A stretch of 64,000 bases of DNA from Ricordea florida (Eukaryota; Cnidaria; Anthozoa; Corallimorpharia; Ricordeidae): contig OX453274.1 of the NCBI GenBank assembly GCA_949710005.1, forward strand, positions 15,225,695 to 15,289,694, given 5' to 3'. The position numbers were made by a program, and so were the translations under genes. The notes under the pieces were generated by a model. It was not told where the DNA came from and did no database searches. It saw nothing but the letters and a program-made list of their open reading frames with translations. This document shows, one piece after another, positions 23,760 to 34,520 of the stretch (positions are counted from its first letter, which is position 1; each line of letters begins with the position of its first letter).

Positions 23760-24898
23760 CTGAAACATTTCCAAAACATTAAACAAGCAGGTATATACTA
23801 CAAGACATTTAGGACCTAAATGAATTAGATTGTACACTAGATGAGGACAGAACGGGGAAATAAAGGTGAAGTTTCCTCTCGTCTGTTAAGGTGTTATAAG
23901 AATGTTGGAATGCGTTACAATGTCAAATATGCCTTCGTCCTTAAAATAAATTTTAAAGTCGTGTAATCCAAGGTCTAAGTGATCTGAAAAAGTTGAATTC
24001 ACCCGGTAATGAGAGCCCCTTGATCCTAACGTGACCACACCATTTGCCCTTTCATACACATGGTTTACAGTTTTGTCAGCGGGAATTCACTGAATGTGAG
24101 GTTGATAGAAAGAGCACACATTGGTTACCTTTTTCGTTATTAGACTCTTCAGAACCTTAGAAAAAGGGAAAAAATCATATCAGTTTTCTAAAAAGAGAAA
24201 GAAAGTTAGGAAATACAATCAGTTCAATCTCTTTAGTTGCATGGAAAATGCTATAAAAGGCACTGAGAATATTATAAGGTCATACATATCTATACAAGAA
24301 AAAAATGTTGATATCTATAATACTCCCAGGCCCTTAATAATACAGACAGCGCGAACAGGCTAACTCGTTTGTTAGCAGCTGGCCTGGCATGAGTTTTTTA
24401 TAAGCTGACTTATCCTACTACAAGTGAGAAACAAGAACCAAGCATTCTGCTGACAAAACATACTTTGGTTATCGTCCCCTTAAAATTGTAACTTACGCCG
24501 ATTATTGATGTCGTTTTAGCGCTTCTAAAGCAACTTCTGTGCAACTTAAAGTAGGGTAATAACTAGGTGTTCTTTTAGTAACAGGGACAATGAATGTGTA
24601 CGTTGGTGTCTCATTTTAAAATTCTGAAGGTAGATTAATTACATATTCAATTCAATTCAATTTTATTTTTTACACGACGATTACAAGAGAAAAACATAGT
24701 TACAATAGAGGTATTAAAATAAGCCAAGAGGAAAAATTGAAGGAAGAAAAAACGAGATGAATTACTTTGTTGATGTATCGTGTGCAGTGGCCAAGGGAGC
24801 TGAAAGCTTTCGAGTTGGTCACTGCTGACGATGAAGAACAAGAGTGGGATAGATCAGAAAAAATGTCCATGTTCGGACTAAGTTAGGATTGTTAGAGT
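23760..24898. other. Intronic sequence, no gene
   Basis: Nothing supportable on either strand. A cryptic donor-like GTAAGT on the minus strand near 24495 follows a possible 30-nt block, too weak to call. Confidence 0.4.
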
Positions 24899-27388
24899 CT
24901 ACGTTTGGCTTAAGAGGAGCAGTTGTTTATATTTAGACTTAAATGCGAATACGGAGCTGGATTGTTTGATATGAAGGTCTATAGAATCCCAGATTTTATA
25001 AGAGATGAATGCAAATGTTTTTTTGCCATAATTGGTACGTGCTTTTATTCTGCTGAAATTACAATTTGAAGAAAATCTAGTATTGTACGAATGAAGTGTT
25101 GACGCGGTGGTTATAGAATTAGCGAAGGCGGAAAGTACTTGATTGTTGAGTATTCTAAAGGTGAATATGGCGGTTTTCAACTTGAACACATTGTCCACGT
25201 TAAGAATTCCCATTAGATTCAAGTAAGCGGTGGCATTTTCCCCTTGTGCGTGAAGAAAATGCTCTTGACGCATTTATTTTGTGCATTGCGGATTTTGGTT
25301 AAATGTGTGGTGTAGGTGTTTCCCCAGCTCATAATCCCATAATTTAAGTAAGGATAAATAAGGGTGTAATAATTACTGATCGTCATCCAAACCCATTGTT
25401 TTCTGTCTGCATTATATCATTGAATGCCGAGAGAAAAAAAATGCAAAGTAAGTGTATGAGAAAAACGGGTGCGGTCTTTTTTGGTTGCAGGGAAATTATC
25501 AGGGCTAATCTTACACGTGCTAAATCGACACGCAGCACTACTAAGCCACGCAGCATTACTAAACCTAAAACAAGCTGCATTATTAAAAATAATGCTGTGT
25601 GTTTTAGCTATAATAATGCAGCATGCTTTACATGGGTATATCCACTGGTGAGACACTTCCTCGTGTCTTGCCGTCTCTTGTTTCTGAACAACTATTACAA
25701 CATATCAGGTTACACACAACTACGCAAAACTAAAAGAACTGCAACGACTTGTTGAGAATCTTGAGATTGCTTCCAACACTACGTTATGTCTCGATAAACT
25801 CACGTTAGCAAACCACACACGATTGAATAAAATCACGTGTGTAATTCCTCCTCGACGCTGTTGATCGTTTACATTCAGGTATTGTAGCTACAAAAGGTAC
25901 AGGACATTTTTTTCCTTTTCCACGTGCTACTAATGGAGTATTACTTACATCTAAGTGGTTAATCTGTCACTGTTCATTTCCGATCATTTTCCCCACGATT
26001 AAGTGATTGACATGTTTATTTGAAGAAAGTAATGTGAACCCAAACGAATAAATGAGATAATTGATAATGAAAACTAAAACCCTAACATAAACGCGCATTT
26101 TCCGACAAACTGAAAGTAAGTACTTAGCATCATATTCATCCGATGTAACAGCCTTAACAGTAAATGTTGACTGCGTGAGAAATCATTCTTCCTCGGCACT
26201 GATTTCCCAGCAGCTTTCCGCCATAATTCCAAACGACAATGAGTTGACTTTCAGAAACAACTGTGTTTGTCGAGCAATATGCAAATTGCATCTACCTTGA
26301 CAAACGGTCATTAACTCTTTTCTGGTTGCACTTTTCACACGTGCATGTCATGTTATACTCATGAAAACAAAAGCTTATGTAGCCGTTACATTGAATAAAA
26401 ACATCCATTGAACGCCAGGAATTGTTTAATTTATTGTTTCCACAAACATACAAAAGGACGGCGACATTCGGTGATATAATTGCAGACTGAGGCCGCAGCT
26501 GCCTGCATTATATCCAATAATGCTGCGAGCCGAAGTAATTATCTATATCTATTACATAAATCTGAATGAGTGAATTGAGGTCTACATAATAACTTAATTC
26601 GTTAATTTTCCAGTACTCTTTGCAATTTTATCTTTTAACATGTTTAATTTGTTGAACCCATTTAATATGTTTGTCGATATACATTCCTAAATATTTAATG
26701 TAGTCTTTTTGCTCTATATCATGTATTTTGACAATTTGCGCCTTCTTTATAGTTGTTTTTTTTTTCATGTTTATAGATAATTTGTTAACTGAACAGTAGT
26801 ATAATACTGGTCAAATTCTTCATTCATTATTTCAATAACTCCTCCAGAATAAAATACGTTAGTATCATCGGCAAAAAGTCTATACAGGAGCTTCTTTGGG
26901 CAGTTCAGAATATCATTGATATAGAGAAAGAAGAGCAGAGGAAAGAGCGTAAAATCTTGAGGAATACCGCATGTCATGGTTAGAGTGTCAGAGTCCGTAG
27001 TTGCTATTCTTGCATATTGTTTGCGATTATTTAAAAAGTTTTTGAACCAATGTAGGGGTGTTCCACGTATTCCATATCGTTGAAGTTCATCAAGGAAAAT
27101 TTGGTGGTATACAGTATCGAAAGCTTTTGAAAGGTCTAGGAACAGGCCACAGGTGATTCTTTTGTTATCAATTGCGGGTTTTAGGCGGTCGGAAATTTCT
27201 AGAATTGCTTGTTCTGTTGAGTGTCCTTTGCGGAAGCCAAGTTGGTGGTTAAATAATATTAGGTGTTTTTCGATAAAACGTTGAAGTTGTTCGTGAACAC
27301 TTTGAGAACGGCGATAGAGTGGAAATGGAACGATAGTTATAGGGATCGGTGTCGAGGCCACTTTTGTCGATTGGGGTGACTGTAGCAA
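24899..27388 (-). pseudogene. Non-LTR retrotransposon (CR1/L2/Jockey-like) reverse transcriptase, split by an insertion
   Basis: The right part (27388 to about 26570) has FNHQLGFRKGHSTEQAI, FLDLSKAFDTVYH, a GIPQ block and FADDTNVFY, the catalytic box. The left part (about 25390 to 24899) carries the C-terminal region of the same type of protein: LIYPYLNYGIMSWGNTYT, then HSYNTRF...ARTNYGK...IWDSIDL. About 1.2 kb of unrelated DNA separates the halves, and a frameshift lies near 25250. Frames are otherwise long. It is an intronic, inactive copy on the host gene strand. Confidence 0.8.
25392..26565. mobile_element. Insertion splitting the LINE (type unknown)
   Basis: Non-coding DNA between the two LINE halves, with several GCAGCATTATT-like short repeats and a small hairpin (gcattattaaaaataatgc, 25577-25595). 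Ends are approximate. I could not identify convincing terminal repeats. Confidence 0.45.
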
Positions 27389-27595
27389 TTTTCACAATGT
27401 CTGTCATAAGAATATTCGCTGCTCTGTATTAAAAATCAATGTGTATATCTACAGTATATTGTGTGGATAGTTTCTAAAGAAACTGGTGCTGCGTCGGTGA
27501 GAAATTGAAACACAAGAAATTGGGATAATCAAAACGAATTGATTAAGTAAGTTATACCACCGTAGGGTAAAAGGGAGGTGCTGACGTTTCGAGCG

Positions 27596-27865
27596 TTAGC
27601 CCTTCGTCGGCGGTGGAAGATGCTTGTAGAGTGGTTTCACTTTGTACAGCAACACGGCAGAGTAATCATCCAACTTGTCTGTCTTGGTGAAGAAAGCACA
27701 GCCACCATCTTTGTAGCATTTTGTGTAACAGGTGTAGGGAAATGTTTTCGCATGGAAGGTGGTAAATGTGTTTTTACAGAAACCACGAAGCTGTTGTGGT
27801 TGTTCTGGTTTCGCAGGACCGTATGAAAGCATGGTTCCTTGAGGAGGTTCTATAAAGATGCACAT
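27596..27865 (-). CDS. Small ORF of unknown function at the Polinton left flank
   Basis: 89 codons, rich in Cys, Lys and aromatic residues (LRGFCKNTFTTFHAKTFPY). No family recognised. It lies just outside the last recognisable Polinton gene and may be a remnant of it or of another repeat; the DNA under its C-terminus (gtgctgacgtttcgagcgttagcc) looks like part of a dispersed repeat. Confidence 0.25.
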   Translation of the reverse strand: MCIFIEPPQGTMLSYGPAKPEQPQQLRGFCKNTFTTFHAKTFPYTCYTKCYKDGGCAFFTKTDKLDDYSAVLLYKVKPLYKHLPPPTKG

Positions 27866-28048
27866 CTAACAACTTTCGATGATATGTGATGAAATGAAGT
27901 AACATCGTGGCTACTTTAATACACAGTTTGAAAGAAACCGGTTTTTCCTGTTATACCAGGTTTTCCTGTTTAGTAGTTCAAAATGACGTCTCATCACATT
28001 GAATATACTGGTTCCAGCCTATTCCTTTTTCTTTTTTTTTGGCTCTGG

Positions 28049-28567
28049 TCATAGCAGGACTGAAGATGCGTTTGGAGGCGGGTTGTTTTCTTGACAGACC
28101 TTTTCTGGGTGCACAGTAGCGGGTGGAGTTAAGAAGGCGGATGACGTCGTGCTTGATGTGGAGGCGATGGCGGGTGTAAACATGGATTGCAAACTTTCGA
28201 GGATTTCACCAGCTGATCCTTGTGGATCAGCTGCTGGTGGTTGTGGTTGTGGTACAAGAGCGGTTGTATCCAGAGGTGTGGCAAAAGGAAGTCTTCTTGG
28301 TCTCTTGGCAGGTTTTTCTTTGATAATACGTACAGGCGGTACTTGCGATTGATATTGTGCCAATACACCTCTGTAACAATTCATCAGTTGATCGTAAAGC
28401 ATCATTTTCCTATCCGGTGGAATGGTGGTATCATCAAGGATGGCTTTCATTTCAAGATCCATGTTGGTCAGAGAACGAATGTAGGGTGATGTGTTGAATT
28501 TTTTTTCTTGTACCATCGTGACAAGAAGATTTTCTGGTACAAGGGCCATACGTCTTGCACGACTCAT
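28049..28567 (-). CDS. Polinton protein of unknown function, proline-rich C-terminus
   Basis: 172 codons, starting MSRARRMALVPENLL. An alpha-helical N-terminal half (about residues 1-80) is followed by a basic KPAKRPRR patch and a low-complexity Pro/Ser/Thr tail. Its place downstream of the capsid genes on the same strand suggests a virion or DNA-associated role, but no domain is recognised. Confidence 0.7.
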   Translation of the reverse strand: MSRARRMALVPENLLVTMVQEKKFNTSPYIRSLTNMDLEMKAILDDTTIPPDRKMMLYDQLMNCYRGVLAQYQSQVPPVRIIKEKPAKRPRRLPFATPLDTTALVPQPQPPAADPQGSAGEILESLQSMFTPAIASTSSTTSSAFLTPPATVHPEKVCQENNPPPNASSVLL

Positions 28568-28620
28568 GGTGTTGTTGAAAATGTGGACGATGATACTTTA
28601 TGCTTGTGTTTATACTTTTT

Positions 28621-28959
28621 CTAGTGTTTCTTGAAGGCACCGACTAACAAATCTATGGCCGCGGGAATCAGCAGGGAAGCCAGGGTGGCCAAGAATCCTC
28701 CACGTTGATTCAAGATGTTCTTTTTGTGCTTGACAGAGGTCTTTTTCTTGGCCAAAGGCCTCATTTTCTTGGCTTCTTCTTTCAATCTCATTAACTTGGC
28801 GCGACTTAATGGGATGTTTCCTTTCAACAGATTTAAAGATACTTCACTCAATGTGTCAAATTGATCCTTGGTGGCTTTTTGAATGAGACGTTTACGTAGG
28901 GCTGGTGTGCTCTTCACAAGCGTTTGTAAAAACCGTGCGTTTCTTCCTAAGCGGTCCAT
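28621..28959 (-). CDS. Small conserved Polinton protein with hydrophobic C-terminus
   Basis: 112 codons starting MDRLGRNARFLQTL. It has a basic helical region (KSTPALRKRLIQKATKDQFD), a Lys-rich middle, then the glycine/hydrophobic end GGFLATLASLLIPAAIDLLV. Proteins of this layout recur in Polintons. The terminal amphipathic stretch suggests membrane or capsid-interior contact, by analogy only. Intact. Confidence 0.7.
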   Translation of the reverse strand: MDRLGRNARFLQTLVKSTPALRKRLIQKATKDQFDTLSEVSLNLLKGNIPLSRAKLMRLKEEAKKMRPLAKKKTSVKHKKNILNQRGGFLATLASLLIPAAIDLLVGAFKKH

Positions 28960-28974
28960 GGTGGAATGACGGAA

Positions 28975-29472
28975 TTACTCTGGGTTGATGACTTTTGAAC
29001 TCTCTGATTTCTTGTTGTTCTTCTTCTTTTTCACTGCAGTACTGACAGCTTTACGTTTCTTGGGCGGCGGCTTGGGTAGCGATGTTTGCGGTATGGATTC
29101 ATCATCATCATCTCCAAAGTAGTCTTCATACAGATCGGCCTGGTCTGCATGTCTCAGCAACGTTTCCAAATCCCATTCAAAGTAGTGCAGTTGCTTGTAT
29201 TTGCTGATTTTCTCAGCCATGTCCACCTCCAAACCAAAGATAATGGTGAGGAGATGAATGCACGAACAGGCAATCGTATCCATCTCTTCAAAGGTGGCTG
29301 ATTTCAAAGTCTCCCGTTGTTCTACTGGGCTGGCTGCCTTCAACAACATGGATACTATCACACTCTGACAATTGTCTTCGTTGTTCCTCTCTTCACAAAC
29401 CCCGCTGTCTTCGTTGATTTCTTCTGCACACATGGTCTGACAACTTTTTTCGTTGTTACCTTCTTGAGACAT
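28975..29472 (-). CDS. Polinton acidic/basic protein, possible paralogue of the neighbouring gene
   Basis: The ATG at 29472 (MSQEGNNEKSCQTM) is preferred over an upstream alternative start. The middle (KAASPVEQRETLKSATFEEM then ACSCIHLL) resembles the STPALRK...ATKDQFD...LNLL part of the gene at 28621-28959. An acidic patch (YFGDDDDESIP) and a lysine-rich tail with nuclear-localisation character (PPPKKRKAV) follow. Confidence 0.6.
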   Translation of the reverse strand: MSQEGNNEKSCQTMCAEEINEDSGVCEERNNEDNCQSVIVSMLLKAASPVEQRETLKSATFEEMDTIACSCIHLLTIIFGLEVDMAEKISKYKQLHYFEWDLETLLRHADQADLYEDYFGDDDDESIPQTSLPKPPPKKRKAVSTAVKKKKNNKKSESSKVINPE

Positions 29473-30350
29473 GGTAGTAACTGAATGAGGGAAACACACC
29501 CTGTTTGAATTTTATTTTGCGTTTGACGCGTCGAGATTCGAGTCAATCGTGGTCGTTGATTGGCTCCTTTGTTCGTGGTTGTAATCGTTCTCGTTTCAGT
29601 GACTGCCGCAATGCGCCTGCCTCTTGTTGCCTCATCGGCTTGACGTTGTAAATTTTGTACCGTTTGCTGAGTGCGCGGGGTGTTACGTACTCGATTGACC
29701 CATGTTCTTGCTGAACTTGTCGCTGTTCCTCCAGCACCTGTCACGCGGGGAGGAGGACGTACCCTACGCCGAAGACGCCCAATACGGCGTCGTTGCTGCT
29801 GTTGTTGTTGTTGTACACGCCTTCTTCTTCTTGCCACAGGAGTTGAGGTTCTTGGTTTAAGACTGGTTGGTGGTGATGGTGATGCCAATCCCACCCCTGC
29901 TTCTCCAATGGAATGAGGAGGTGTTCGTAATGAAGTCAATTCGGGTGATGACCGAAGTGGTCCTGTGGGAGGTGTTCCTTTGTACGCAATCACACGAGGG
30001 CGATGAGGTTGTGCTACCCTGGCGTTAGGTGATGACAATCCCACTCCGGTAGAAAAAATATTTCTTAGATGAGGTGGGGTGTTGAGAGGAGAAGAACCAT
30101 AACCAAAACTACTAGCAATGGAGGTGGTGAGAGGATCGTAAGCTAGAGGAGGAGTTTGTTGTTGTTGAACACGATTGACTGTGCTATCCCCAAAGGTTTC
30201 ACGAAGGAATCGACGGGAATCAAATTCAGTGGCGGTTCGGTTCGATTCCTCTAGTTCATCCAAGATTTCGCGAGCACTGAAATCATCGAAATCATCAATA
30301 CCCAAAGTCCGAAGATTGCCCGCTTCATCCGTGGGCCACCTTGTTGCCAT
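29358..30350 (-). CDS. Low-complexity Polinton protein, arginine-rich
   Basis: The start at 30350 (MATRWPTDEAGNLRTLGIDD) gives about 330 codons. An acidic N-terminus is followed by Ser/Pro/Thr-rich sequence and an Arg/Gln-rich segment (VARRRRRVQQQQQQQRRR, then GRLRRRVRPP), suggesting nucleic-acid binding like a core or scaffold protein. The last ~40 codons overlap the next gene in another frame, so the true C-terminus may be earlier if a frameshift occurred. Confidence 0.6.
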   Translation of the reverse strand: MATRWPTDEAGNLRTLGIDDFDDFSAREILDELEESNRTATEFDSRRFLRETFGDSTVNRVQQQQTPPLAYDPLTTSIASSFGYGSSPLNTPPHLRNIFSTGVGLSSPNARVAQPHRPRVIAYKGTPPTGPLRSSPELTSLRTPPHSIGEAGVGLASPSPPTSLKPRTSTPVARRRRRVQQQQQQQRRRIGRLRRRVRPPPRVTGAGGTATSSARTWVNRVRNTPRTQQTVQNLQRQADEATRGRRIAAVTETRTITTTNKGANQRPRLTRISTRQTQNKIQTGCVSLIQLLPCLKKVTTKKVVRPCVQKKSTKTAGFVKRGTTKTIVRV

Positions 30351-30384
30351 AATTATGTAGTGGAAACAAATGAAATCGACTATT

Positions 30385-31050
30385 CTAACGCGAGTTTTTT
30401 TTTTTTCTTTTGTAAATAATGGTGTTACCTTGAAAGACATTCGTTCGAAGGCGCAGTTCATCGGGGGATGACGGATGAAGATCAAACAGTAGGTATCCGT
30501 AGGGTTCACTCGTGGCATCTTGAAAACAATCCATCACAAATCCAACACGCCCAGTGTAAGCTTGTTGTGCCAAATTACGAACACCCACCGCATCTCTCGG
30601 GTTTATAAAAGCCACCACATAATGCGAATTTAATGAAATGGTACGTGCATACGTGCCTGGTTGAAATAGATTTTGCGTCAAGTAAATGCAAGTCACATCA
30701 TTGTGATGAGATCCTCTGGTAAAGAGATTAACCACATGTTGATCTTCGCTGCAATCCCGCATTAAATCGTCCAATACCAAAACACCGGGTGTTTGATCTT
30801 GAGGAAATAGAGCATGAATGTTGGAAGGAATCCCTTTGTGAAAATAAATCCCTTGCCTTTGCATGGTATGAAAACACGGTTGAGATTCTCCGTAACAGTA
30901 AACAATGCGTTTGGGTGCTCGATCAAACAACCGTTTGGCATGTTGTAATAGTTGTCTGGTGAAGGTTGTTTTCCCACATTGACTGGGTCCCGCCACAATC
31001 ATACTACACGGTGACTTGAATAAAGGTTCATCGTACATGGACGTCGACAT
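30385..31050 (-). CDS. Genome-packaging ATPase (FtsK/HerA, A32-like)
   Basis: Walker A is VAGPSQCGKTTFTRQLL near the N-terminus and Walker B is PGVLVLDDLM (about residue 97). A sensor-like IYLTQNLF follows and then NPRDAVGVRNLAQQAY, typical of Polinton and NCLDV-like DNA-packaging ATPases. About 222 codons from MSTSMYDEPLFKSP, at most 6 codons shorter than the longest possible frame. Complete, without lesions, unlike most neighbours. It would translocate element DNA into capsids. Confidence 0.9.
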   Translation of the reverse strand: MSTSMYDEPLFKSPCSMIVAGPSQCGKTTFTRQLLQHAKRLFDRAPKRIVYCYGESQPCFHTMQRQGIYFHKGIPSNIHALFPQDQTPGVLVLDDLMRDCSEDQHVVNLFTRGSHHNDVTCIYLTQNLFQPGTYARTISLNSHYVVAFINPRDAVGVRNLAQQAYTGRVGFVMDCFQDATSEPYGYLLFDLHPSSPDELRLRTNVFQGNTIIYKRKKKNSR

Positions 31051-31261
31051 GGTTGTGACACTTTCCAACAGGGAAATGAACTGTCTTTCACAATTTCATC
31101 TTTTTTATTTTCTAGAACGATTGTTACAGCATTGCTTTCGTGATACATTACATTGATTACAATCCTGAACGATGTCACGCATGGTCTGACGACAACGACG
31201 GCGACGAGGTACCAAGTGATGCTTGACAAAAGCTTCCACATGAGCATCGTTGGCTCTGGAA

Positions 31262-31548
31262 TAAACTACCCCTCCAGATCAGACTTTCATCATCAGAGGC
31301 AGTTTTTAAGGCTAATCTTAAGACTTATCTTTTTTAGCGTGCATTTGATTTGTAGTTTTTACTTTTTATTTGTAGCCTGATTGTATTATATAGCGTATTT
31401 AATTCTTAGGATTTTAATTTTAGGATTTAGGATTTTAGGTTTTTAAAGAATTAGGATTTTAATTTTAAAGCATTGTAAAGCGCCATGGACAATTAGTGGA
31501 AAATGGCGCTATATAAATGTATATTTATTTATTTATTTATTTACTTAT
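31262..31548 (+). mobile_element. 3' end of a non-LTR retrotransposon inserted in the Polinton
   Basis: A short coding remnant (LPLQIRLSSSEAVFKANLKT, near 31266-31330) is followed by a 3' UTR ending aatggcgctatataaatg and a (TTTA)n tail. The same ending (aaagcgctatataaatg) recurs at 51030-51060. 5'-truncated LINE between the ATPase and protease remnants. Confidence 0.75.
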
Positions 31549-31861
31549 TCTTGGGGGTGAACGATTGTTCAATGGCTTTCATACTCTTCCCTCTTGTTCG
31601 AAAATACAAATAATACAGACAATAATATCCACATGCAAAGGAGTTGAGGGATTGTAAAGATGTCTTGTTACATATGGTTCTTTTCTTTCCTTTGCTCAAA
31701 TACTTGGTAAAATGGGTAGAATAAAACGAGGGTGGAAATCCATAGCTATCAAAAAATTCACTCTTGGTCTTATCTGGAAAATACATGGCAATCCAATGTT
31801 CTCCTGGTTGACTGGCAGGATCCGTGTTGGCAATAAGAGAGGCTTTTTTGCTTTATTTGCA
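31541..31861 (-). pseudogene. Adenain-like cysteine protease, N-terminally truncated
   Basis: The surviving part contains the catalytic His block (PGEHWIAMYFPDK), an aspartate/aromatic segment (SEFFDSYGFPP) and the catalytic Cys block (FACGYYCLYYLY). These are the hallmarks of the adenovirus/Polinton maturation protease. The N-terminus is missing: a stop lies just upstream and the frame abuts the capsid-protein frame at about 31860, so a deletion fused two genes. It would have cleaved capsid precursors. Confidence 0.85.
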
Positions 31862-33024
31862 GGCCAGGACCTCGGTGCATGTGACCGCTTCCCAACAGCA
31901 GTGAATTGTAACCATTCACGTTACCGTTGTCATCCAATTCAATGGCTGATGTGGGATATTCTTCTCCATTGACTAGCAGCTTCAGGGTCTTCAATCCAAA
32001 CAACTGAAAATTAAAAGGGTTTTCACCCATGTTTCCCACATAGGCATCGTTTCGCACCAATCCAATCACAGCACGTCTGAGTATTTTTCCCAAGAACAGA
32101 TCGTTTCTCTGAAAGCTGGATTATCCACTGGCAATGTTGTAGCCTTGCACATCCCCTCTTTCCAAAGGGTACAGGGCAGATCTTGGGAGGCTTCCTTTCA
32201 CTCTGCCTGTCATGATGTTGAGATGTTGTAGGCGCACAGAATCATTGATTTTTTGCATAACGCACCACAAATTCACAGTCCAGGATTTGCAGTTTTTCGG
32301 TACCAGTCACTGACATAAGGCAGAAGGCTTCATTGTGGATGTAAATGCGAATGTTCATGTTCACATCCCCCACCAGGTACTTGTCTGTGTGGAACAGAGC
32401 ATGAGCAGGAGTCCCTTGCATTTGCACGACACTACTATCATTAATGAACAGTTGTCTTTCCATCAAGTTTGGAATACCAGCACCAGGCTGACCCGTAGTT
32501 GTTTCCGTCAAGTTGAATTTTCCTGATTGATCAATATAACACAAGATACAAGTCAAGTACGATTGAGCACTTGCTGGGTCGTAACTCAACAGACTTTCAA
32601 TGTAAGCTTTGTAAGCATAAGTGTCATTTTGCTGAGTGCCCAAGGTATTGTTGAGCTTGATGGACATCTGTTTGATGATGCTGTGCATGAAATTGTTGAT
32701 CGGAATGCATTTCTTGTCATTCAAATCATCGCCATTGGCTTTGGTGACTTTGAGCTTGACCTTTAAATAACACTTGGATAGATCAATGTAGTCATGGGTT
32801 GTTTCAATGTTGAATTCAATGGGACTGCCACGTTGAATTCTTGATTCCGGGTGATACGATTGCCAACGTCCACTCAGCACACTTGTATCCGTGGGAGGTA
32901 ATTTAAATAATTCCAAAGCAGTATTTCCACCATGCTCTGAGGCATAATGTTTGGGAGCTTGCTCCAATTCCATAATGATGTTATCCTTGTCGTTTCCTAG
33001 CTCCGAATGAGAGTGTTTCACCAC
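31858..33024 (-). pseudogene. Major capsid protein (double jelly-roll, hexon-like), broken
   Basis: The N-terminal 260 codons (32242-33024) are intact, with the typical strand QRGSPIEFNIETTHDYIDLS and NNFMHSIIKQMSIKLN. Then a frameshift near 32245 and a TAA near 32119 interrupt it. A further piece (FLGKILRRAVIGLVRNDAYV...LKTLKLLVNGEEYP) follows before the gene is cut off at about 31860 by the deletion joining it to the protease. Only about two thirds of a usual capsid protein remains. Confidence 0.88.
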
Positions 33025-33035
33025 TGAAAATCGAT

Positions 33036-33654
33036 TTATTCAAAAATGTCCCTTTTTCTTTGAGAATGCGTTTTGCGACGCATGGCTCTTAATTTGCGCA
33101 TAAATCGTTTCGCTTGGGTTGATCCTTTCGCGTATCTTCCTCCTGTTTGTATCACTCTCTGTCTGGCCATTACGATCCTCTGTCTCTTTCTCTTTTTTCT
33201 CACACCTCCTGGATTGACTCCAACCGTTCTTCTTGCGGGTGCTGCTGCTGCTCTTCTTGTTCCCACAGTTCTTCTTGTGGCTTGTCTTCTTCTTTTACTG
33301 GGTGGAGCTCTCAATAAATTTTCTTTCAAATTTTCTTTTGCTCCTTGAACTACTTGAGCTAGTAGAATTGGACCTCTTCGTTCGGGAGCTCTCCTCCTCC
33401 TTCCTGCGACACGTTGGGCGACCACATTCCTGAGAGCCGTGGCACCTTTTCTAAATAATGATCTAGCAATGGATTTGGCTGCTCTTTTGGCAAAGGGTAC
33501 TGCTGTTCTGAGTCCAGCACGAAACAAAGGTCCCAAAAATGCTCCTATACCTCCTCCTCGCATGACCAATATGGGGTACAGCCGCACCTCTAAACACAGT
33601 AATGGATCCTCCTACTTGTCTCATGGGAATGACGTAAGGTGGAGCATGCATCAT
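33036..33654 (-). pseudogene. Basic minor virion protein, frameshifted
   Basis: It starts at the ATG abutting the penton stop (33654, MMHAPPYVIPMRQVGGSITV). After a frameshift near 33560 it continues as RGGGIGAFLGPLFRAGLRTA and then a very basic C-terminus (QRVAGRRRRAP, RKKRKRQRIV). The Gly-rich amphipathic N-terminus plus basic tail is the layout of small Polinton proteins encoded between penton and capsid genes. The MCP follows 12 nt later. Confidence 0.65.
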
Positions 33655-34520
33655 TCAATGCGGTATTCTGCTTCTCTTGAAGTGTAACGTTACCTGGACA
33701 ACAGAGTCTGCGAATGGTATCTCTTGACCCGTGTCATCCATTATAAGGATGCTGATGGTAGCAAACTGTGTTTGGGACAAGTCAAAATACATAGGATTCA
33801 CAAAATCCTGATTCACCACGGGTTCTTTTGAAATGGTCGGCACCACTCGCAGTAGATTTGCATTGATATTTCCCACAGGATGAGGTGCCACAATATCTGT
33901 ATAAACACACATGTTATTGGGTTTGTATTGTTCCGTTTTGTCCAACTTCACCTTATGCTGAGGTGAATAGTAAGCGGTGGCAGTCATTTGTCGTGCCAAC
34001 ATGAGACGATCTTGAGTCAACACAGATTTATCACCTCTTTCACCTTGAATGTATTGGTAAATCTTGAAACTCAGTAGAGGTATAAGAAATCCAAGAGCTA
34101 TGGCTAGAGGAATACTGAATCCCAGTTTTGCTTCCTTTTTCAATTTAGTCGTTGTCAACTTTTCATTGTCCGCATTGTTCTCTATAACGATGTACTCAGC
34201 CAAATCTATACCCTGATGATCGGCGAATATGACGAGTTCATCGTGAATGGTCTGGAAAATGAGTCCACTCGTCGAGAGGTGTTTTGTTCTTGGTAGATGA
34301 AAGTGACCAGAATAGAAATGTCCATCAGGGTTTCCCATTTCCGCATAAGCAAGGTAAGCTCCTTCATCTTGATTATAGACATTGGCATAAATGAGATTGA
34401 CGAGAGCCACTTTCCAATATTGATTCATGTAAAGTCTCTCAGGAAGTTCTATAGTAAAATTGCCTGGTCCGTTGGTTTGACGATTGGTAGCGTCATATAA
34501 AAACTACCATCAGAAGTCAT
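33655..34520 (-). pseudogene. Penton-like minor capsid protein, copy 4 (frameshifted N-terminus)
   Basis: The start ATG at 34520 overlaps the stop of copy 3 (ATGA). After about 20 codons a frameshift moves to the main frame (NQYWKVALVNLIYANVYNQD). An unusual membrane-like helix is present (GFSIPLAIALGFLIPLLSF). The C-terminal jelly-roll end is VYTDIVAPHPVGNINANLLR...VVQVTLHFKR. The internal hydrophobic segment is not seen in copies 2 and 3. Confidence 0.75.

Noticed and set aside
29671..29916. Plus-strand ORF with poly-Cys
   Set aside because: Antisense shadow of the CAA/CAG-rich stretch in the arginine/glutamine-rich Polinton gene.
33073..33433. Plus-strand hydrophobic ORFs
   Set aside because: Antisense of the strongly basic virion protein; Arg codons read as Leu/Phe-rich sequence on the other strand.
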